A DNA stretch of 64,000 nucleotides from contig NZ_CP017946.1 of NCBI RefSeq assembly GCF_003952665.1, positions 744,001 to 808,000 of the forward strand, given 5' to 3'. Below the pieces are notes generated by a model, which had not been told where the DNA came from, did not search any database, and saw nothing but the letters and a program-made list of their open reading frames with translations. Position numbers and translations under genes: made by a program. This DNA is from Bosea sp. Tri-49 (GTDB lineage: Bacteria; Pseudomonadota; Alphaproteobacteria; Rhizobiales; Beijerinckiaceae). Of the stretch, positions 58,749-64,000 are shown one piece after another. Within the stretch, counting starts at the first letter, position 1. Each line of letters begins with the position of its first letter.

Positions 58749-59258
58749 TCAAGCGGTCTGCTCTTCTTGTTCCGGGCGGCGACGGCCGAGCCAGAAGAAC
58801 AAGGCGGAGCCGAGCACACCGACCACCCCGGCGCCGGAGCCGACATAGATCATCTCATGGTCGAGATCGGCCTGCTTGGCGGCATCGCCCTGGATGACCA
58901 CCGAGTCCTTGCCCGGCTCATCCGGCAGGTACTTGATCGGCAGGGTCGAGACCGTCAGCTTGTCGTTGGTGATGATGCGGCTGGCGAACTCGGTCGAGAC
59001 CGAAATCTTCTCGGCCGTGCGGTCTTGGCCGTTCCTGTCCTTCCAGGCGAGGTCGATCGAGTAGCTGGTGCCGCCGCGGCGCCGCTTGGTGCGGGTCGCG
59101 CCCTCGACGGAGGCCTGCGCCTCGATGCCTTCGGCGGCGATCTTCCTGACGCGTTCGCCATCCTGCCAGCTGAAGAAGGCGAGGACAGGCCCGCCGATCG
59201 CTGCGATCAGCAGCAGCCATTTGATCTTGCCGGTGATCCAGCCGATGATTCCGCTCAT
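58749..59258 (-). CDS. DUF3592-like membrane protein
   Basis: This 169-aa protein has one N-terminal helix (IKWLLLIAAIGGPVLAFFSW), an extracytoplasmic domain (about 40-130) and a second helix near 140-160 ending in a charged tail. The layout matches DUF3592 proteins. The ATG at 59258 follows GGAGGCGCC. A longer upstream frame reads through a palindrome and is not supported. Confidence 0.72.
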   Translation of the reverse strand: MSGIIGWITGKIKWLLLIAAIGGPVLAFFSWQDGERVRKIAAEGIEAQASVEGATRTKRRRGGTSYSIDLAWKDRNGQDRTAEKISVSTEFASRIITNDKLTVSTLPIKYLPDEPGKDSVVIQGDAAKQADLDHEMIYVGSGAGVVGVLGSALFFWLGRRRPEQEEQTA

Positions 59259-59367
59259 AGGCGCCTCCACGAAGTGGTTTGCGATATCGAGGCCTCGGAT
59301 TTTGCGAGGCGCTACGACCCTGTGAGCGGTTGCAGGCTTTTCGCCGCAGCAGATTTCGTTTGCGAGG

Positions 59368-59390
59368 AGATGCATGCGCGGCATGCATCT
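59368..59390. other. Perfect 23-base inverted repeat
   Basis: AGATGCATGC (59368-59377), spacer GCG, GCATGCATCT (59381-59390). It lies in the 242-base gap upstream of the DUF3592-like gene. It could be an operator; on the - strand it lies 110 bases before that gene's start. No T run follows on either strand. Confidence 0.5.
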
Positions 59391-59500
59391 GGCTCAACGC
59401 TACGCGGTCTGGGTTGATCTTGGAGATGTTGTCGCGGCTGGAGCTGCCGCATGCCGGATCGTTGCGCGCTGGCCGCGGCCGGGAGGCGTGAGCCCGCGCG

Positions 59501-59845
59501 CTACTGCACCGATTTCAGATAGTCGGTGGCACTGCGGCAGGCTGCGTCCTTCGTCGCGAAGGTTTGGGCATTTTGCTGCATGGCGGCGCGAAACCGTTCG
59601 ACATCTCCCGCATCGGCGGTCCGCAGCATGCTGCCGGTGGTCAAGAGCAGCATCGGGCTCAGCTCCGCGGCGTAGCGCTCCCCGCACTGGCCGCTGACCC
59701 ATTCCGCCATGACCGCGATCCGCAGCAGGCGCACGACATCCTCCGTGGTCAGCTTCGGCGCCTGGGCCTGTGCCGGCGGCATGGCGGCGCAGAGCATCAT
59801 CGCGGCAAGGCCATAGGCTCGGAGAGTGAGGCCATGCGGCTTCAT
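59501..59845 (-). CDS. Hypothetical secreted protein, 114 aa
   Basis: I do not recognise a family. The protein has a signal peptide (cleavage near AQAQ, residue 28) and a helical mature part with two cysteines (GQCGERY and DAACRSA). Its 3' neighbour upstream overlaps it by 4 bases: the gamma-glutamylcyclotransferase gene ends at 59842, so the two are probably cotranscribed and coupled. Confidence 0.65.
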   Translation of the reverse strand: MKPHGLTLRAYGLAAMMLCAAMPPAQAQAPKLTTEDVVRLLRIAVMAEWVSGQCGERYAAELSPMLLLTTGSMLRTADAGDVERFRAAMQQNAQTFATKDAACRSATDYLKSVQ

Positions 59846-60390
59846 CGTTCGCTCCTGTCGCGCGAGATGGGCGTTGTCGGCGCGGCTGCCCGTGGACGCA
59901 CGCCGGCGACCGGACCGGCGGGCAGCGGCTCGTTCAGCTCCCGGGTCGACGGCTTGCCCTCCTGCATCGGCTTGCTCAGAAAGCGATTCATTGCAGCGAG
60001 GTAAGTCTCTGGCAGGCCCCAGCTTCTGGCGCTGGTGATGATGCTTTCAAGATAGCCGGGGCGCGGCCGGCCGACGTCGCCGCTGCGTCCGACATAGATC
60101 AGCGCCCGCTTGGCGCCGCCCTCGACGATGACCGGCTGGCTGATCTTGACGTAGAGGCCGCTGGCGAGCTCCTCGAACTTGTCGAGCGTGCGGATGTCGC
60201 CGAGCGCGCAGTCCCAGAGCACGCCATGGACGCTCTCGCGCGGATCGCGGACCACCGAGGCGTAGCCGTCGGTGGTGACGATAAAGCGATGGCGCGGCAA
60301 ACGGGCGAGCCCGAGCGCCTTCGAGCGCGGGCAACGCTCGCGCATCGCAGCGACGTCCATGTTCAGGCCATAGGCGAAGTAGAGAGGCAT
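59842..60390 (-). CDS. Gamma-glutamylcyclotransferase-family protein
   Basis: This 182-aa protein has the family opening PLYFAYGLNM and the catalytic Glu73 in TLDKFEELASGLY. Family members cleave gamma-glutamyl compounds to 5-oxoproline. The last 40 residues are proline- and arginine-rich. The start is ATG at 60390. Its stop overlaps the start of the 114-aa secreted protein gene. Confidence 0.85.
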   Translation of the reverse strand: MPLYFAYGLNMDVAAMRERCPRSKALGLARLPRHRFIVTTDGYASVVRDPRESVHGVLWDCALGDIRTLDKFEELASGLYVKISQPVIVEGGAKRALIYVGRSGDVGRPRPGYLESIITSARSWGLPETYLAAMNRFLSKPMQEGKPSTRELNEPLPAGPVAGVRPRAAAPTTPISRDRSER

Positions 60391-60492
60391 TATCCTGTCC
60401 GCTCATCAGGGAGAGGGGTAGGGGTGAGGGACCGCCGCTGATTGCTAGGGCGATGCGGGGCCGTTGCGCCTTGTACTGAGAGGGCAGGCCCT

Positions 60493-60542
60493 CATCCGAC
60501 GCTCCGCGCCACCTTCTCCCATCCGGGAGAAGGAAGAAAGGG
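60493..60542. repeat. Palindromic repeat, family B copy 2
   Basis: CTCATCCGACGCTCCGCG leads into CCTTCTCCC (60512-60520), loop ATCC, GGGAGAAGG (60525-60533), then AAGAAAGGG. It is related to 54929-54984. An inverted GGGTGAGGG-like partner lies near 60423, so the complete element may span about 60405-60542. Confidence 0.55.
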
Positions 60543-60555
60543 TCGCGGTTCTCCG

Positions 60556-61728
60556 TCACTTCGTCTTGTTGAACAGCTCCCGGCCGATCAGCATCCGCCG
60601 GATCTCGCTCGTCCCGGCGCCGATCTCGTAGAGCTTGGCGTCGCGGAGCAGGCGGCCGGTCGGATAATCGTTGATGTAGCCGTTGCCGCCGAGCAGCTGG
60701 ATCGCGTCGAGGGCGAGCTGCGTCGCCTTCTCGGCGGCGATCAGGATGGCGCCGGCGGCATCCTCGCGGGTGGTCTCGGCGCGGTCGCAGGCCTTGGCGA
60801 CGGCGTAGACATAGGCCTTGCAGGAGTTCATCGCGACATACATGTCGGCGACCTTGCCCTGGACGAGCTGGAACTCGCCGATCGACTGCCCGAACTGCTT
60901 GCGCTCGTGGATATAGGGCAGGACGATGTCCATCGCCGCCTGCATGATGCCGAGCGGGCCGGCCGAGAGCACGACGCGCTCATAGTCGAGCCCGCTCATC
61001 AGCACGTTGACGCCGCGGCCGACCGAGCCCAGCACGTTCTCCTCCGGAACCTCGCACTCCTCGAAGACGAGTTCGCAAGTGTCGGAGCCGCGCATGCCGA
61101 GCTTGTCGAGCTTCTGATGGGTCGAGAAACCCTTCATGCCCTTCTCGATCAGGAAGGCGCTGATGCCCTTCGGGCCGGCCTCCGGATCGGTCTTGGCGTA
61201 GACCACCAGCGTCTCGGCGATCGGGCCGTTGGTGATCCACATCTTGTTGCCGGTCAGGACATAGCGGTCGCCCTTCTTGACCGCCTTGGTCTTCATCGAG
61301 ACGACGTCGGAGCCCGAGCCCGGCTCGGACATGGCGAGCGCGCCGACATGCTCGCCCGAGATCAGCTTGGGCAGGTACTTCTGCTTCTGCGCCTCGTTGC
61401 CGTTGCGGGCGATCTGGTTGACGCAGAGATTGGAGTGGGCGCCGTAGCTGAGGCCGACCGAGGCCGAGGCGCGGCTGACTTCCTCGATCGCGACGCAATG
61501 CTCGAGATAGCCGAGGCCGGCGCCGCCATATTCCTCGGGGACGGTGATGCCGTGCAGGCCGAGCGCGCCCATCTGCGGCCAGAGATCGCGCGGGAACTGG
61601 TTGCTCTTGTCGATCTCCTCGGCGCGCGGGGCGATCTTCTCCTGCGCGAAGGCATGGACGGTATCGCGGATCGCGTCGGCCGTCTCGCCGAGGTCGAAAT
61701 TGAAGGGGCGGGGCGCATTGGCGAGCAT
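60556..61728 (-). CDS. ivd: Isovaleryl-CoA dehydrogenase
   Basis: This 390-aa flavoprotein oxidises isovaleryl-CoA to 3-methylcrotonyl-CoA in leucine breakdown. The catalytic base Glu250 lies in the [10 protein letters not shown] helix, the isovaleryl-CoA position; the site used by straight-chain enzymes carries Gly (YEIGAGTSE), which supports the assignment. The [12 protein letters not shown] motif is intact. The usual methylcrotonyl-CoA carboxylase partners are not in the window. Confidence 0.88.
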   Translation of the reverse strand: MLANAPRPFNFDLGETADAIRDTVHAFAQEKIAPRAEEIDKSNQFPRDLWPQMGALGLHGITVPEEYGGAGLGYLEHCVAIEEVSRASASVGLSYGAHSNLCVNQIARNGNEAQKQKYLPKLISGEHVGALAMSEPGSGSDVVSMKTKAVKKGDRYVLTGNKMWITNGPIAETLVVYAKTDPEAGPKGISAFLIEKGMKGFSTHQKLDKLGMRGSDTCELVFEECEVPEENVLGSVGRGVNVLMSGLDYERVVLSAGPLGIMQAAMDIVLPYIHERKQFGQSIGEFQLVQGKVADMYVAMNSCKAYVYAVAKACDRAETTREDAAGAILIAAEKATQLALDAIQLLGGNGYINDYPTGRLLRDAKLYEIGAGTSEIRRMLIGRELFNKTK

Positions 61729-62016
61729 GATGTCCTCCCGGCTCGGATGAGGCCTTTGCCCGGTTATAGCGCGGTTGGAGCCTAAGTCAGCGGGCGGGAG
61801 GCGGCAGACGGTTCTGCGCCGATGCGCAGGCTCTCGCGAAGGGAGGGGAGGCCGTGTCTGCTCGGTGTGTTACGCTGGGTTGGCGCTCAGCGGAGTGTCC
61901 GGTTGCGACCCATAGCGGATGGAGCGATGGCGCTGCCCGAACCTAGCCGGCTCCATGGTCGCCGAACTGTCGCATAAATCGCCCAATGCTGCTGGTTCAC
62001 GCCCAGCGGAGCCGGC

Positions 62017-64000
62017 ATGGACTATTTCAGGCGCTTCACCTTCCTGTTCGCGACGCCGAACTTCGATGCCGAGGATCTCGAAGGAATCCGCTTCAACCAG
62101 ATCATCGAAGAGATCGAGCGTTCCGGCTTCGAGGTCGTCAAGGCGCGCAAGCTCGAGGATGCCGAAATCGCGGTCCAGACCGATGCCGCCATCGGCTGCA
62201 TGGTCGTCGACTGGGGCAAGAAGGGACTGGAAGGCAAGACGGCTGCGTTGATCAACCTGATGCGTCGGCGCGGCCTCGACTTCCCGATCATCCTGCTGAT
62301 CCGCCGCAAGCGCTTCGAGGACGTGCCGGTCGAGGTGCTCGACTTCATCGACGGCTACATCTTCCTCTCGGAGGAGACGCCGCCCTTCATCGCCAAGAGC
62401 CTGATCAGCCGGCTGAAGCAATATGCCGAGACGCTGAAGACGCCGTTCTTCGGCGCGCTCGTCGACTATGCCGAGGAAGGCAATCATCTCTGGACCTGCC
62501 CCGGCCATAATGGCGGCGTGTTCTATAGCCGCAGCCCGATCGGCCGTGTCTTCATGGAGCATCTCGGCGAGGCGGTCTTCCGCGACGATCTCGACAATTC
62601 CGTGCTCGATCTCGGCGACCTCCTGACCCATGAGGGCCCGGCCCTGAAGGCGCAGAAGGAAGCAGCCCAGATCTTCGGGGCGGAGAAGACCTATTTCGTC
62701 CTGAACGGCACCTCGACCTCGAACAAGGTCGCGCTGGCAGCCCTGGTCACCGATGGCGACCTCGTCCTGTTCGACCGCAACAACCACAAGGCCGCCCATC
62801 ACGGCGCGCTGCTGATCGCCGGCGGCATCCCGGTCTACATCCCGACCGCGCGCAATGCCGGGGCCTGATCGGCCCGATGCGCTGGGAGAGCTTCGACGAG
62901 GAGGCATTGCGCGAGCGCATCCGCACCAATCCGCTGGTCAAGGATCCCGAGGCCTGGAAGAAGCCGCGCCCGTTCCGCGTCGCCGTGGTCGAGCAGTGCA
63001 CCTATGACGGCACGATCCACTCAGCCCAGATGATCCTCGATAAGATCGGCCATCTCTGCGAGTACATCCTCTTCGACGAGGCCTGGGCCGGCTTCATGAA
63101 GTTCCACCCGCTCTATGCCGGGCGCTTCGCCATGGGGCTGACGGGCCTAGGGCCGGACTCACCCGGCATCATCGCGACGCAATCGACCCACAAGCAGCTC
63201 GCGAGCTTCAGCCAGGCCTCGCAGATCCACATCAAGGATCGGCACATCAAGGGCCAGAAGCGCCGGGTCGAGCACCGGCGCTTCAACGAGAGCTTCATGC
63301 AGTACGCCTCGACCTCGCCGTTCTATCCGCTGTTCGCCTCACTCGACGTCGGCGCGCAGATGATGAAGGGCCGCTCCGGCGAGGTGCTCTGGGACGATAC
63401 GATCCGGCTCGGCATCGAGCTGCGCAAGAAGATCCGGGCCGTGCGCCGCGAATTCGAGGAGAAGGAGATCCGACCGGAGCGACGCTGGTTCTTCGAGCCC
63501 TTCGTGCCGGATCGGGTCAGCATCGCCGACGCCGCGCGCGAGGGCGCTGTCCATGACATCGCCTGGGAGATGGTCGCGACGGACCAGCTCGCCAGCAACC
63601 CGGCCTATTGGCAGCTCGCGCCCGACGCGAACTGGCACGGCTTCACGCGGATGGAGCCGGGCTTCGCCATGACGGACCCCAACAAGCTGACCTTGCTCAC
63701 GCCCGGCTTCGACCGCGAAACCGGCGCTTACGCCGAGCACGGCATCCCCGCCCCGGTCGTGGCGCAGTTCCTGCGCGAGAACCGGATCGTCGCCGAGAAA
63801 AACGACCTCAATTCGTTGCTCTTCCTGCTGACGCCGGGCGTTGAGGCCAGCAAGGCTGGCACGCTGATCAGTGGGCTCGTCGCATTCAAGAGGCTGCACG
63901 ACGACAACGCCTTGCTGGAAGAGGCGATCCCCGAATTCTACCGCCGCCGGCCGGGCCGCTATGGCGGGGCGCGGCTGCGCGACCTGTGTGGTGAGATGCA
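62017..64000 (+). pseudogene. Orn/Lys/Arg decarboxylase, frameshifted and cut by the window end
   Basis: The first part (62017-62868, 283 aa) has the receiver-like N-terminal wing and the start of the PLP domain (TCPGHNGGVFYSRSP, LNGTSTSNKVAL, DRNNHKAAHHGALL). It stops at TGA 62866-62868. The family sequence continues in the +2 register from about 62862 to the window end (GLIGPMRWESF, EQCTYDGTIHSAQM, the PLP lysine at 63192-63194 in STHKQLASFSQ). Adding one G to GGGG at 62860-62863 restores one frame. It may be a real mutation, a sequencing error or, less likely, recoding. Confidence 0.8.

Overview
The window reads as a chromosomal segment of a GC-rich alphaproteobacterium, most likely of the order Hyphomicrobiales (Rhizobiales) and possibly close to Bosea. 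This is inferred from the alphaproteobacterial type of the RpoB, RpoC and RpoA proteins, the Porin_2-like porin, alphaproteobacterial-style promoters (CTTGGC-N17-CTATAT type) and alphaproteobacterial direct-repeat LexA boxes. No database search was possible.

Region 1 (1-33.7 kb) is the conserved transcription/translation block, all on the + strand: end of rplA, rplJ-rplL-rpoB-rpoC, then the str operon (rpsL-rpsG-fusA-tuf), the S10 operon (rpsJ to rpsQ), the spc operon (rplN to secY, adk) and the alpha operon (rpsM-rpsK-rpoA-rplQ). Two interruptions stand out. A LuxR-type regulator sits between rpoC and rpsL. A three-gene insert (PhnA-like protein, membrane protein, periplasmic binding protein) sits between adk and rpsM. 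Strong RNA hairpins lie in many of the intercistronic gaps. The rpsM block appears to have its own promoter, whose -35 lies in the loop of the preceding hairpin.

Region 2 (33.7-46.3 kb) is mixed accessory and housekeeping DNA: a Bug-type solute-binding protein convergent with a BLUF blue-light sensor; a Do-type serine protease with rarA; a porin with a very acidic N-terminal segment; a divergent TetR/DUF998 membrane protein pair with a palindromic operator; crcB and an RluC/D-like pseudouridine synthase with a long basic extension; a PsiF-repeat protein preceded by two LexA boxes; a HAD phosphatase; an M20 peptidase; and an unknown 146-aa protein.

Region 3 (46.3-64 kb) holds the biotin-bearing propionyl/acetyl-CoA carboxylase alpha subunit and, 12 kb further on, isovaleryl-CoA dehydrogenase, both used in branched-chain amino acid and odd-chain acyl-CoA catabolism. 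Around them are a GST, LprI-like, YdcF, glycosyltransferase, DUF3253, DUF599, rhodanese, DUF5701, ABC exporter, esterase and gamma-glutamylcyclotransferase genes. The window ends inside an Orn/Lys/Arg decarboxylase gene that is frameshifted in a G run. Several palindromic intergenic repeats and one orphan intrinsic terminator (a possible small RNA) occur here. No tRNA, rRNA, CRISPR array, insertion sequence, prophage or recognisable defence system was seen.
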